64,000 nucleotides of DNA from Tritrichomonas musculus (GCA_039105265.1 JAPFFF010000027.1:682001-746000), one strand, 5' to 3'; positions 39,161-49,383 are shown, numbered from the stretch's first letter. Program-made: numbers and translations. The notes: a model not told the origin generated them from the sequence alone.

Positions 39161-39355
39161 TACAATTCAATTTTCAATTTATTATTGAAAATCAATATTT
39201 ATTTATTTCAAAATTGAGATGATTATTTTCATTATTCAATACTATTCAGAAAAATTGTGTTGTATGCAAAAAAGACTCGCAGTTTATTACCGAGATTGTT
39301 TTTAGTATAATTTTTATTGCAATATAAAATTAATAAATGTAATATTGTTTTTTTA

Positions 39356-41110
39356 TTAAAGGTTATAATGGTCAAGATAAGCATCAAAACTTATATCAGA
39401 ACACGATTTTTGGATATCATTTGCTAATACCTGTTGACAAAAAGATACATATTTCATTGTTTCAGAACAAGTAATAGCTGTTAAACAAGCTGTATCATAA
39501 ACATTTGGTATATAATATCTTTTTGGAAGAACTCCATTTTCAATACAATTATCATCTTTTTCAATTAAAATGTTACCTGTACTAAAAATATTTGTTATTT
39601 GATTTGTTCCTCTTTCAACTTTTTTAAAATTGGAATTAAATCTAAAGTCACCTAAATAATCTGTATTGATTGATTCAAAAGACATTCCTTTCACATCTGA
39701 ATCTGATGATAAAACCTTGATTTCAGTACCATTAATTGAAAGTCCTATAGAAAATATTGTCAGTCGTTACATTTCAATATAAAGGCCAATTCCCCATTTA
39801 TCTTCAAATGAACCAGAAACGATATAATGATTTCCAAACATTAGTTTGTTATCCGATGTAATAAAAGATGGTTGAAAAATTAAGTCTGAATCGATTTTTA
39901 TTTGATATCTTCCAAATCCCGGAAAGTCAGCGTATTCATTTGAATACATATTTGGCCAATAATATTGAGTGAATATGTCCCACTCTTTTTCACAATTATC
40001 TTTTTGTTCTGATATACAATCTCTGTTTTTGACATCAAATTGCTTTTTTAAAACTTTTACGGTTTTATTCATTCTCGTATAGCTTTTTATTGCTTCATTC
40101 AAACTTTTTTCAGATCGAATAACAAGTGTCACATCATGTGATAATTTAGTGCAAAATATTTCTATTCCATGCTCTTCATAATCAGCACCAAAAATGTACT
40201 TCATTGTGGTATTGAACAAACCTCGCATTGATGGTTTGATATAACACTTTCCACTTTTTGTGAAGCTATATAGTCGTGGAAGAGTTGTCATCATTGCAAA
40301 GTCCTCTGTTTTAAGATCATCATTCTCATTTGCTTTTAATAAACAGAAACCTTGAATTGGATAATTTGGTTGATTTGACAATTTATACCATTTTGAATTG
40401 TTTTCAATATAAGTGGCACTTTTTATTGAAGTTATTGTTTTATTATGCAAAACAGAAAAGAAAACAACAAATAAAACAACGGCAACAGCGTAAACAATAA
40501 TAACAAACCAATAAATAAATGTGGATTCTTTTTCTTTTAATGTTTTCATTACTTTTTTGTAATGAACAATTCCATCAATTATATGGTATGCAAGATTTTT
40601 TTGAAGGAAATAAAGTCTTGTTAAAAGATTCAGAGTGAACAGGCCAACACTCAATTTTTTTTTTATGAAATGATATATGGCTGCATATAATTGTAAGGCT
40701 CCTATTATAATTGATATTATTGCAATATACACCTGATAAAGAATTTTTTTAAAAAAAGCTAAATCTTGATATCCTTCTGGTAACAGAAACATTCCAGGCA
40801 ATTTATAAATTTTAAAAATAAGCAACACTGTATGGAAATCTGAATCTCCGTCATTATTAGCTTCATTTTTTTGTTGATTTTCAATTAAATTGTTTTCATC
40901 AGTAAGTATATCTTCATTTTCATTTATACTGTCATCTTCATTGATGCTTAATTCTTCTTCTTCTTCACTTGATGACAATTCTACTTTAAGAAATGTTTTT
41001 ATATATTTTTTAATTCTTTTCATCATTTTTTTTGACACTAATGCATTCATTTCTGAAGGAACACTTACACTTACGATGGAGTAAAAAATATAAAAAGTAA
41101 AAATAAGCAT
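39356..41110 (-). pseudogene. Class-3-lipase-like membrane protein, broken
   Basis: The ATG at 41110 opens 447 codons to a TAA at 39767-39769. The same frame then continues to 39356 (RLTIFSIGLSINGTE ... YYIPNVYDTACLTAITCSETMKYV). The N-terminus has a signal-like helix, an acidic Glu/Ser/Asp stretch and two or three transmembrane segments (FIYWFVIIVYAVAVVLFVVFF is one). The rest resembles the large trichomonad class 3 lipase proteins as I remember them. The GLSINGT segment sits where a GHSxGG nucleophile elbow is expected, with His replaced by Leu. The distance between GLYIE and this elbow looks too short for the family, so a deletion as well as the stop is likely. It is a host pseudogene or two pieces of a decayed one. 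Lipase assignment is from pattern memory only. Confidence 0.5.
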
Positions 41111-41573
41111 TCTATATCAATGGAAAGCCATGAAAGATACAAAGTTTTTGTGAGACAAAATATCATTACACCTGAAGTCAAAGTTATTAAAATGTGAGAA
41201 TGATTAAATTCTCTTTAACAAGTAAATTAAACCGATCCAAATTAACCATCTTTTTATATAATTTATTCATTATTTTTATGTAAAATCGATTATTTTCATA
41301 AAAATTTAGAAGAATCTCTCTGATTTCCTCATTTTCTGTGATTTTTTGATACCTTCCTTTAATAAAAAGTAAAAATATCTATTGTATCTGAAAATAGATA
41401 CTCAATTTATTTTATGCAACTTATGAATTTTCAATTAGAGATTTTCCCCTTGAAATTTGAATACTTTTCCAAATATCACTTTTGGGCTAATCTGAAAAAG
41501 CGGTGAAATTTACGGGTATGATTTTTATAATTTTTATTTTATAAAATAAAGTAAAAAACAAAATATTTATTAT
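41111..41573. other. Intergenic spacer
   Basis: AT-rich, about 460 bp between two - strand genes. Nothing recognisable. Confidence 0.6.
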
Positions 41574-43604
41574 CTAATACTTAAGTTTATTTATCTCTTC
41601 ATATGTTGGTGGTTCAAAATCCATTCCCATCATTTTCAAGAATGGCACAGCATCACGATACAAAATTCCCCCATACCAAAAATAGTCAATTATATGGAGA
41701 GGTATTGCTCCAAATCCCCACTTTGCACCGAGGACAGCACCAGCGCAAGCAGCGTTAGTATCAGTATCGCCACCTACTCTTATCACTTTTTCAATACCCT
41801 CTTCAAAAGAGAAATTCTTTCTTAGGACCCAGATGGCGCATCCAAGTGTCCCGAGTGTTGCTGGTGTTCTATTATTAAGGAGTTCCAAACTTTCAATTTC
41901 ATCAGCGTACAAGAATGGATCAATTGATTCGAAGTCGTCAATTTTTTCATCTTCATCTTTTTTCATGAACATTTCTTTCACTTCATCAATCGTTTGGTCG
42001 AGATCGAATTGGTCGGTCATTCCACTACGAAGCTGGATGAGACGTGAAATTATCAGAGACACAAGAACAGACGAAAAAACACAAATAGGATCATAATGCG
42101 TACATTGACAAAATTGGCGGGCAATTTCAACAACTTTGTTCTCATCCCAGAAAATAAAACAACCGCAACCGCCAGTCCTCATAACACCGCCATTTCCAAG
42201 TTTTCTTGCTGAGCTTTTTTTCCAGCATTTTTTCGAGATTTCGATTGGATTTTGGAGGTACTTTTTCATTTTCACAACTTTTTCTGTGTAATTGCCTCTT
42301 CCTATTCCAATTCCGTCGAGATGCTCGTCGACACCATGGAGGATCCAGTGGTGGATTCTTGAGCCAGCTTCGCCTGGATCGAAGATGTTTTGAATCTCAT
42401 CTTTTTCGGTTATTGGGATGTTTTTGACAGCGGTTGAAACAACAGAACGAAGGAAGCATAACATCAAGGCTGTATCGTCCGTGAAACTGCCACGATGAAA
42501 GTGACAGCCACGGGCGGTTGTTAACGGATGTGTCCAAGTTATATCTGGCGGTTGTTCTATGAAAAAGTTGATAACCATCGGCTCTTTTCCTTCACAAAAA
42601 AGACCCAAACAGTCCCCAATTGCGGTACCAAAAAGGGCCCCCATGATGTGATATGAGGCCTTTTTGGGGTCAACTTCGGGTGGGTGCGGGTATATGTTGT
42701 ATATCGACTCAAGCTCGTCCTCGCTCAGAAAAGGTTTGCTATCGTTGGGCGGGGTTGGATAGGGCCCGTATAGATAACGATAGGAATCCCACCAATCACC
42801 TGAAAATAACGGTTCTTCGAACGATAGATGCGGAGCTTCTATCTTTGAACTTGAATAAATATTTGTGTGTGACAGATCAACTTTTTCTGTGTTTTTAAGA
42901 GCGCCATTTGTTAAAATATTCTTTATTTTGTGATGCAAAGGACAGTCCTTGAAATCAATGCCAGAACAGCTTCCAAAAATCGATGTGAAATCTGGATGCT
43001 TGGCCAATTGACTGACTTCTATCGTATCTATCGTCGTGCACTCTAAGAAAACTAGCCTTTGAAGTTTTTCAAAGGAATAAAGCGGTTTTATATCGGTTAT
43101 TTTTGTTACAGAAATGTCAAGATATTTGACCATTGGCAATGCTGGAAGACTGTCAATATCGGTATGGGATATTGAAAAATATTCGACCTTTGGAAATTCA
43201 CCTCTAACCGTGGCCAGTTTGGGACAAAATGATAAATCAACAGATATTAGGTTTGGAACGTTGTCGATTGTAAATTCGGTAAGGATTGGTGAATCATATG
43301 CATCTAATGAAATTAAATTTGGTAAATCTGCTAAATGAATCTTGGTGAGCTTTTGGCAATGAGATAATCTTAATTGACGAAGCTGTGAATATCCCGTTAT
43401 TTCGGCTTTTACTATACCACTCTTAAAGCAATCAAGGGTTATGGTTTCACTTAAGGATGTATCATCGAATTCTTCGGGTATATCTAAAAAAGCAAAACTT
43501 ACGTGATGTTCAACAGGTTGAAATAATGGAACAAAACAGTTCTTACATAAAGTATTTTCACATTTTGTTTTGCATATATGACAATATTTCTCTTCAGATT
43601 TCAT
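41574..43604 (-). CDS. Zinc finger-LRR-ADP-ribosylglycohydrolase fusion
   Basis: 676 aa, ATG at 43604. Residues 8-23 carry C8-x2-C11-x3-C15-x4-C20-x2-C23, a small zinc-binding motif. Residues about 45-205 are leucine-rich repeats (LPNLISLDAYDSPILTEF). Residues about 315-660 are an ADP-ribosylglycohydrolase (ARH/DraG) domain: GALFGTAIGDCLG, the metal-binding GSFTDDTALML and the C-terminal GGDTDTNAACAGAVLGAKWG. The metal ligands are present, so hydrolysis of ADP-ribose from proteins (Arg or Ser linkage) is likely. The LRR may select targets. No signal peptide, hence cytosolic or nuclear. The ARH part has visibly richer GC than the surroundings, compatible with an old bacterial origin. Confidence 0.92.
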   Translation of the reverse strand: MKSEEKYCHICKTKCENTLCKNCFVPLFQPVEHHVSFAFLDIPEEFDDTSLSETITLDCFKSGIVKAEITGYSQLRQLRLSHCQKLTKIHLADLPNLISLDAYDSPILTEFTIDNVPNLISVDLSFCPKLATVRGEFPKVEYFSISHTDIDSLPALPMVKYLDISVTKITDIKPLYSFEKLQRLVFLECTTIDTIEVSQLAKHPDFTSIFGSCSGIDFKDCPLHHKIKNILTNGALKNTEKVDLSHTNIYSSSKIEAPHLSFEEPLFSGDWWDSYRYLYGPYPTPPNDSKPFLSEDELESIYNIYPHPPEVDPKKASYHIMGALFGTAIGDCLGLFCEGKEPMVINFFIEQPPDITWTHPLTTARGCHFHRGSFTDDTALMLCFLRSVVSTAVKNIPITEKDEIQNIFDPGEAGSRIHHWILHGVDEHLDGIGIGRGNYTEKVVKMKKYLQNPIEISKKCWKKSSARKLGNGGVMRTGGCGCFIFWDENKVVEIARQFCQCTHYDPICVFSSVLVSLIISRLIQLRSGMTDQFDLDQTIDEVKEMFMKKDEDEKIDDFESIDPFLYADEIESLELLNNRTPATLGTLGCAIWVLRKNFSFEEGIEKVIRVGGDTDTNAACAGAVLGAKWGFGAIPLHIIDYFWYGGILYRDAVPFLKMMGMDFEPPTYEEINKLKY

Positions 43605-44201
43605 TTTTTTAATAAATAAAATTTTTATATAAATAATTTATTCAAATTTTGAAAAAAGCAAAATTTTCTCTCAATTTTTCTATTCACACTTTTATTTTTA
43701 AAATTACATTTTTTTTGTGAAATATTATCATTTTCTCAATAATTTTATATATTTAATCATTAATATTGATTTTTTAATAAAATATTTATATTATATGGAG
43801 AGATCCCCTATCAATTATATTATTCATCTTTAATTGATTTAATATTATCAATTAAAACAAATACTGATTAGTTTTATCTTATTATTATAATATATTCTTT
43901 TGATTCATTGATTAATTTACTTTTTATGTTTTGTTATTTAAAAATGATCATCTAATAAGTTGATCTTTCTCTCATGTTTATACAAAAAAAATGCGACTAA
44001 ACTTATGAAATCAAATTATATTATTGTATAAAATCTCAATATTTCATTTTGGATGATACTTTTAGAAATAAAGATATCATTAACATATTTTAAATAGTTA
44101 TCTTTATAAAAATATTAAATAAATTATTTAAGAATTTACTAAATTTTTGTTGGACAATTTATCTTATAGTTGAACAATCATGATTATGATTATGATTATA
44201 A
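43605..44201. other. Intergenic spacer
   Basis: About 600 bp of AT-rich sequence between two - strand genes. Nothing recognisable. Confidence 0.6.
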
Positions 44202-46172
44202 TCAAACTTTTGAATAAAGGGGATATTTTGTTCTGGTATTCAGGCTATTATTTCCATTTTGAATGCATTTTTTATTTTGGTAATGTTTTTCAATTTCATC
44301 AAGCTCGTAAAATGTAAATTCTTTATTGACAAAAACTTGATCAACATGAAACATCAGTCTAATATTTGGTTGCGATATTTCAGGAAAGCTATCGAGACCT
44401 GCTTCATAAAAATTATCAGGAGTGACTTCTTTAAAACCAAGGGACTGAAAAATTTGATTTTTTCCGAAAAGTAAAAATTCTATTGAATAACCGCTCAAAT
44501 TGATCATGGCAGCAATTGATTCAGCATTAACTGAAAATATTCTTTCAGTAACCCAATTAACACCAACGATTCCTTTGAATAATGGATTTTTGGATGTCAA
44601 AAGCAGCATGTCATATAATTTATAGATAAATTTGAAAATTCGACTTTTGTTTATTCTAAAAAACGAATTGACAAGTTGCTTAAAAGTTATATCTTCACTG
44701 AATTCTTCCCAATAAGAAAGTGGCTCAAATTTGAGCTTACATGGATTAATAATTAACTGTGGATTTAGCATTGCAGATTTAAATAAAGGAGGTTCATACA
44801 GTATCTTTGAACGAATACTATCTTCAATTGTTTTAAACAGTTTGTTTTCATAATATAATTGTGATTCAAATGAGTCTTGCACATTTGAAAACAATGAGTG
44901 TTTTTGAGAAGGAATTTGCTTAATATTCTGTTGTTGCTGATGGTATTGATCAACTTCTTCATATTGCCTTTTCTTTTGGAAATTATTAATCATGTTTTGC
45001 TGTTGGAAATTTTGTGTTGTTTGGTTATTTTGAATAAATGAACCTTGTTTTTGAACAATATGAGGAACATTAATAATATTTTGCTCTGGTGGTTTATCAT
45101 TGGTATAACTCTTTTGATTGTATGGAACAAACGTTTTTGGATAAATATTCACTTTTTGATTTATTGGATGTGTATTGATAGCTGCATTATTTCTTATGAA
45201 ATCTTGATTTAATTGCTTTGGTGCCGGCTGAACAATGGGTGTGTTATTCAATATAGACTGTGTTGCAGAAAATGAATTAGATGGATTAGGAAAATAGGTG
45301 ACTTCATTTTTTTTGATTGATGGTGGATGGATTAAATCAAAAGGATTTATAGTTTGATTTTGAAATGTTACTGGATTCATTCCACCATTTACCAAGCTCT
45401 TCTTCAATTGATCACTGTTATTGGCTGATCGATTGACACTTTTTTCTTTCACAGTTGGATTGACTGTGTTATTTACTTTTAGGTTTTTTTTCTTATTTGT
45501 TCCATTTTTCACATTATCTTTTTTTTTATTTATGCCTTTATTTGGAACTTTTTCATATAAAAAATTATTCTTTTCATCAATCATTAAACTTTTATTATTA
45601 TTACTTATCTTTTTATCTAATCTTTTTGAAGAATTATCATCAGAAGTAACATTGCTTTTTGTGCTTTTATTTTCTTTGTTTAGATTGCAAATAATATTTA
45701 TATTAGCTAGTTCTATATTATTCTGTTGCTTTATTTTATTCTGTTTATTTGTGTGAATGCTTTCACTGCACTCTTTCTGCGAGCCTTCTTTTAAAATAAC
45801 TTTTCCTAACGAAATTTGATTTTGCTCATTTTTATTCATAAAAGGTGGCTCTGAAGTAGGCAAGTCTGAAAGAACATCAATGTTTTCATCATTCTTTATA
45901 TTTTGATTTAATAATTGACTAATATCAATTGTTGGATATGAAACGCTTTGATAATTATGACGACTATCTTGTTCTTGAAGATAAGAATCCATTGAAAAGT
46001 CCAAATTTGAACTCTTAAATCCATTATCTTCAAAATGAATGTCATCAATATTAATTCTTGATTTATTTGTTTGAATCAGTAAATCAGTATCATTCAGTTC
46101 TAGTTGGTCATGCAAGGAATTGGATAGTAATTTAGTCATGGTGAATAATAATAATGAAAGTGAAATTTTCAT
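44202..46172 (-). CDS. Asn/Gln-rich protein with C-terminal initiator-binding-domain-like winged helix
   Basis: Up to 656 aa. The ATG at 46172 gives a short hydrophobic N-terminus; the ATG at 46139 (MTKLLSNSLHD) may be the true start of a nuclear protein. Residues to about 430 are low-complexity Asn/Gln/Lys with basic stretches (NKKKDNVKNGTNKKKN). Residues about 470-585 contain KFIYKLYDMLLL, GIVGVNWVTERIFSVNAESI and QSLGFKEV, the spacing of the trichomonad initiator-binding domain (IBD, as in IBP39: W/F-KLxxLL, G-x-x-W, F-x-x-N, L-x-x-LGF). That domain binds the Inr element TCA-Y-W as a winged helix. It is therefore a candidate transcription factor, inferred by pattern, not by alignment. The small unknown gene at 47101-47631 follows upstream on the same strand. 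Confidence 0.7.
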   Translation of the reverse strand: MKISLSLLLFTMTKLLSNSLHDQLELNDTDLLIQTNKSRINIDDIHFEDNGFKSSNLDFSMDSYLQEQDSRHNYQSVSYPTIDISQLLNQNIKNDENIDVLSDLPTSEPPFMNKNEQNQISLGKVILKEGSQKECSESIHTNKQNKIKQQNNIELANINIICNLNKENKSTKSNVTSDDNSSKRLDKKISNNNKSLMIDEKNNFLYEKVPNKGINKKKDNVKNGTNKKKNLKVNNTVNPTVKEKSVNRSANNSDQLKKSLVNGGMNPVTFQNQTINPFDLIHPPSIKKNEVTYFPNPSNSFSATQSILNNTPIVQPAPKQLNQDFIRNNAAINTHPINQKVNIYPKTFVPYNQKSYTNDKPPEQNIINVPHIVQKQGSFIQNNQTTQNFQQQNMINNFQKKRQYEEVDQYHQQQQNIKQIPSQKHSLFSNVQDSFESQLYYENKLFKTIEDSIRSKILYEPPLFKSAMLNPQLIINPCKLKFEPLSYWEEFSEDITFKQLVNSFFRINKSRIFKFIYKLYDMLLLTSKNPLFKGIVGVNWVTERIFSVNAESIAAMINLSGYSIEFLLFGKNQIFQSLGFKEVTPDNFYEAGLDSFPEISQPNIRLMFHVDQVFVNKEFTFYELDEIEKHYQNKKCIQNGNNSLNTRTKYPLYSKV

Positions 46173-47100
46173 CTTTGAAAATTTTGGATTTTATTGAAAA
46201 GTTGTTATTCAATTGGATGATTCTATTAAATTTCTTATTTAAACGTACTAGTATTTTATTACTTTTCAAATTTCAGGTTCAAAAAATTAAAAACAACATC
46301 ATATATTTACAATAATGATTATTTCATTATTGATGATAATATGTTAAAAAATTAGGTTTACATGCTAAATATGCTTTATTTTCATTTTTTTATTCGAAAA
46401 AAAAGCAATTGAAATTCATAAATTTCGTAAAACAAAATTGAATGATATCTTAAAAATTTGAGGTTTTTGAATAGTCTTTAATCAACTTGATAAATAATAA
46501 ATTTACCATTCATTCAAAAAAGTTGAAAAAAAACAAGTCTTTAGGAATTTACCATATTGTAAGATCTTTCAAAATCATTCAAAACAAATAAGAATTTTGA
46601 ATTGAGGGTTATTTAAACATACTCTGGTATAATTTTATTTTGGAAATCACATTTTAATTATGATTGTTGCATGAATATCTTATTTTTAAATATTTAATAA
46701 TGACAAATTCTAAAAATCAAACTTTTATTTTTTAATTCAAAGATAAAAATCCATTTTTAATTGGTTCTAAATTATGGTTTTTTCCTTTTTTTTTTATGAT
46801 AGAATGATATTGATGGTTTTTTTTTATGATACAAAATTGAATTCATATTTGGTCTTCATATTACAGTAATATATCTTTTTATCTATCGTTATATATACTT
46901 TTAAATTTATGAAGGAAGAAAATATTAATATGGCATAAAAAAAACAAAAAAAATTTTCGATTAGCTTTTAATTATTTCGGAAGAAATCATTATTGCTTTG
47001 CCTATTTTTTTTAATATTTTAGGAAGAGCATTTAAATACTTTCCTTTTTTAAAAAAAGTAATTCAGACCCTTAAACTCAATGCATAAGGGTCCATCATTA
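46173..47100. other. Intergenic spacer
   Basis: About 930 bp, AT-rich, between two - strand genes. I see no gene or repeat. Confidence 0.6.
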
Positions 47101-47631
47101 CTAACTTTGTAAAGAAAGATCAATATTTAAACCAAATGCGTAATCAATACTTGAAGTGTCTTCCATACATGACTCAATGATAGGAAGACCCAGACTTTCA
47201 GCTATTACAATAATTTTTTTTATATATAGGTTCCATTCATTGACAAATGAGCTGATATCTTTAAATTTGCTTTCAAATTGACTTTTTTTAATCTCCGTTT
47301 CATTGAGAAACATTTTTTCTTTGTGAATGTTTGCTAGCCTTGCCAAAGTTTCGTTAATATCATTATTATCCAGAGAAGGGGTATTTCCTTGAGCCAGTTT
47401 ATGGCTTATACAATGCTCTGATTCATCATATTTATTACCTTCTAAGTTTTGTAATAAATTGTAAATAAATTCCTTAGTATCTTCACCTTTTAAATTTGAA
47501 GTTAACAAACTATAAAAATCAACCTGATTAAATATTGTGGCATTAGAACTCTGTTCTACATCTTCAGGGGATCTCACGTAAATTTGGATAGAGTGAGATC
47601 TAGTAGGAGGCTTTCTTTTATACTTGTTCAT
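47101..47631 (-). CDS. Hypothetical protein, 176 aa
   Basis: ATG at 47631; protein MNKYKRKPPTRSHSIQIYVR and so on. Mixed charged, mostly helical, with a basic N-terminus and an acidic C-terminus ending SLQS. No signal peptide, transmembrane helix or domain that I recognise. It is non-repetitive with an ordinary composition, so it is likely a real gene. The product could be a small cytosolic or nuclear protein; no function can be assigned. Confidence 0.5.
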   Translation of the reverse strand: MNKYKRKPPTRSHSIQIYVRSPEDVEQSSNATIFNQVDFYSLLTSNLKGEDTKEFIYNLLQNLEGNKYDESEHCISHKLAQGNTPSLDNNDINETLARLANIHKEKMFLNETEIKKSQFESKFKDISSFVNEWNLYIKKIIVIAESLGLPIIESCMEDTSSIDYAFGLNIDLSLQS

Positions 47632-47823
47632 GAAATGTGTCTTGTTTTTTTTAAATAAATTTTAAAACATATTTATCTTAAATTATAAATAGTAATGAAT
47701 AAATTAAAAGAAATTCGTTAATTTAAATGTTTAATATATATTAATATCTATATGAATATCTATTAATTTGTTTAAAATCGCAAGATATTTTAATAAAATT
47801 TTGTCATATTTTTCATTTCATCT

Positions 47824-47877
47824 AAGTTTTTTAATTTGATTCTTCTTATCGTCCTCTCAAATTTGAATAAAGCTAAA
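47824..47877 (+). repeat. Outer inverted repeat, left arm
   Basis: 54 bp, 50 of them matching the reverse complement of 54457-54510 without gaps. Core TTCTTATCGTCCTCTC then AAATTTGAATAAAGCTAAA. Confidence 0.85.
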
Positions 47878-47893
47878 AATTAAAATTAAAATT

Positions 47894-47913
47894 AAAAAAC
47901 TGTACAGTTTTTT
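47894..47913. repeat. 20-bp perfect palindrome
   Basis: AAAAAACTGTACAGTTTTTT, no loop, 17 bp inside the outer arm. Confidence 0.75.
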
Positions 47914-47919
47914 CAACAA

Positions 47920-48078
47920 CGTTATGGAAAAAGTTGATATTCGTTATGGAAACTTTTTCTTAAAAACTTCTTATCTAAGAAAAATTTGTATCTGTTATGG
48001 AAAAATATCACCAAACTTTTTCTGAGCAATTATTTTTTATCGTTATGGAATTGTTATGGAAACTTTTTCTTAAAAACT
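47920..48078 (+). repeat. GTTATGGAA repeat cluster
   Basis: Five copies of GTTATGGAA in about 160 bp. A 26-bp stretch (GTTATGGAAACTTTTTCTTA plus six bases) is identical at 47943-47968 and 48053-48078. Confidence 0.75.
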
Positions 48079-48134
48079 CATTTTCTGAGTACATCTTCTC
48101 AAAATTATTTTTTAAAAAATACCATATCTTTGTC

Positions 48135-48185
48135 CCTACTTATCGTTCTACTTTCTGAAGACTCATAGAAAATTTGAATTAAAAA
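48135..48185 (+). repeat. Inner inverted repeat, left arm
   Basis: 51 bp, 48 matching the reverse complement of 54248-54298 without gaps. It shares CTTATCGT and AAATTTGAAT with the outer arm, so the two arms on each side look like diverged direct copies of one module. Confidence 0.85.
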
Positions 48186-48618
48186 AACTTAGTTTATAAC
48201 AACAGAATTTTATTATTAAACTTGTTGCTTGATAGACAGTATTATTCTTTAAAATGATATATAGATCCATACCATTATATTTTTTATATAAAATTTTTAA
48301 CATTATAATGGAGTATAATAATCTTAAGATCAATATCTGAGATGAAATAGTTAATAATGGTTAAAAAATCCAAATCGAAATGGTGGTAACAGCAAAAGAT
48401 GGCCGGGCTTTGATTCCTGGTTCATCAGTTTTTAACATTTTTATTTAAATAAGAAGATTTTGGAACAAATTTAATGATGAATCTATGATCTGAAATAAAC
48501 ATGATGTCAAACGAATAAAATTGTTAAACTTCTAAATGATGATGCAGTTTTGTTTTTAAACATTTTTATATAAAAAGAATATAGCCAATTTTTAGGTCAA
48601 TATTTATATATTATTTAA

Positions 48619-49375
48619 GGGGGACCTTCCCCCGTTTACTATTTTTTTTTTTAACGATCATTGTTTCACTTTGATATAATCGTTTTCCCTCAAATTTTCA
48701 TTCAATTTTAAAAAGGAAATAACTAAAGATAGAAATCAAATTGATGTTTGCTCTTTGTTTTATCAATACTGTATTCAAAAAACTTAAAACTTGACGGTTG
48801 CAAAATGTTAAAAAAAATTAATGCAATTGAAAAAAATCAAAAAAAACATAAATATTTTCATTTTTTTTAATAATTTATTAAATAATAAACTTAATGATAA
48901 TTCAACCAAAAAATTGCCACCGTCAAGTTTTAAGTTATGGTACATTCTCCATATTTATTGAATTAATAATTTGACTTAGATATCCTGAAATGAGTTATTT
49001 CATTTTTAAATTTACTTTAAACGATAATAAAAGAAATCATTTTTTTTCCAAAAAAAGAAGAGAAGAGAATAGTGGAATTGAAGTAAATAATATATGTAAA
49101 GATGTATAAAATTGATTTATAATATCTTAAGTATTGTATTGCTATTTTATAGCGTGTATGATATAATCGATCAAATTCAACAAAAAAAAATCTGGAAAAA
49201 TCATAACTATTGAATACTTATTTTGATAAAATCCTTGTAATCTCTCTAAAAATCAAAAAAAAAAAAAAAAAAAAAAATAATGAGCTTCGGTAAGTGTAAT
49301 GAAAATAAAAAAAATAGATATTTAACCTAAACCGTAAACAATTAGCCTTGATCGTTTTCCTCAGAAAGGTCCCCC
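48619..49375. mobile_element. MITE-like element with GGGGGACCTT ends and TTAA flanks
   Basis: Left GGGGGACCTT at 48619-48628 and right AAGGTCCCCC at 49366-49375 are perfect inverted ends. TTAA lies just outside both (48615-48618 and 49376-49379), giving a 15-bp symmetric word overall. Subterminal AACGATCA occurs on both sides in mirror orientation. There is no coding capacity. TTAA target duplication is the hallmark of the piggyBac superfamily, but the terminal bases differ from classical piggyBac, so the family is open. Its right end is 5 bp from the Sel1 gene start codon region, so that gene may use a promoter carried by the element. Confidence 0.6.
48781..48936. mobile_element. 156-bp inverted-repeat element nested in the TTAA element
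   Basis: AACTTAAAACTTGACGGTTG (48781-48800) and its partner at 48914-48936 match in 22 of 23 positions. The interior is A/T-rich. A small MITE or a hairpin-forming sequence; its TSD is not clear. Confidence 0.5.
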
Positions 49376-49383
49376 TTAAACCA

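Larger units (their letters stand above)
37476..39355. other. Intergenic region bracketed by an inverted TGCAAAAATGGGTG motif
   Basis: 1.9 kb. The motif TGCAAAAATGGGTGGGGTAA (37538-37557) recurs in inverted orientation at 39138-39160. The inside contains a less AT-rich stretch (38120-38290) with a short ORF that I do not recognise. It may be a small non-autonomous element of about 1.6 kb; no target duplication is obvious. Confidence 0.45.
47632..49383. other. Upstream region of the Sel1 gene, full of repeats
   Basis: 1.75 kb. In order: left outer inverted arm (47824-47877), a 20-bp palindrome (47894-47913), GTTATGGAA repeats (47920-48078), left inner arm (48135-48185), a GC-rich hairpin (48398-48426), and a TTAA-flanked element (48619-49375) that contains a second inverted repeat (48781-48936). 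Confidence 0.75.

Noticed and set aside
39742-39767. A 26-nt spliceosomal intron covering the stop in the lipase-like gene
   Set aside because: A GT...AG stretch exists on the - strand, but it lacks the trichomonad ACTAAC branch/3' signal and its removal shifts the frame into a new stop.
47986-48168. A 60-codon ORF near the left inner arm
   Set aside because: Starts without ATG context and is built from the GTTATGGAA repeats and the inner arm.
48360-48436. A tRNA gene
   Set aside because: GTTAAAAA/TTTTTAAC could pair like an acceptor stem, but the T-arm-like hairpin is not adjacent to it, the D and anticodon arms are missing and the loop has the wrong size.
49348-49383. Start of the Sel1 gene at the TTG in 49348
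   Set aside because: The 12 codons before the ATG at 49384 lie in the end of the TTAA-flanked element; an ATG start is available.
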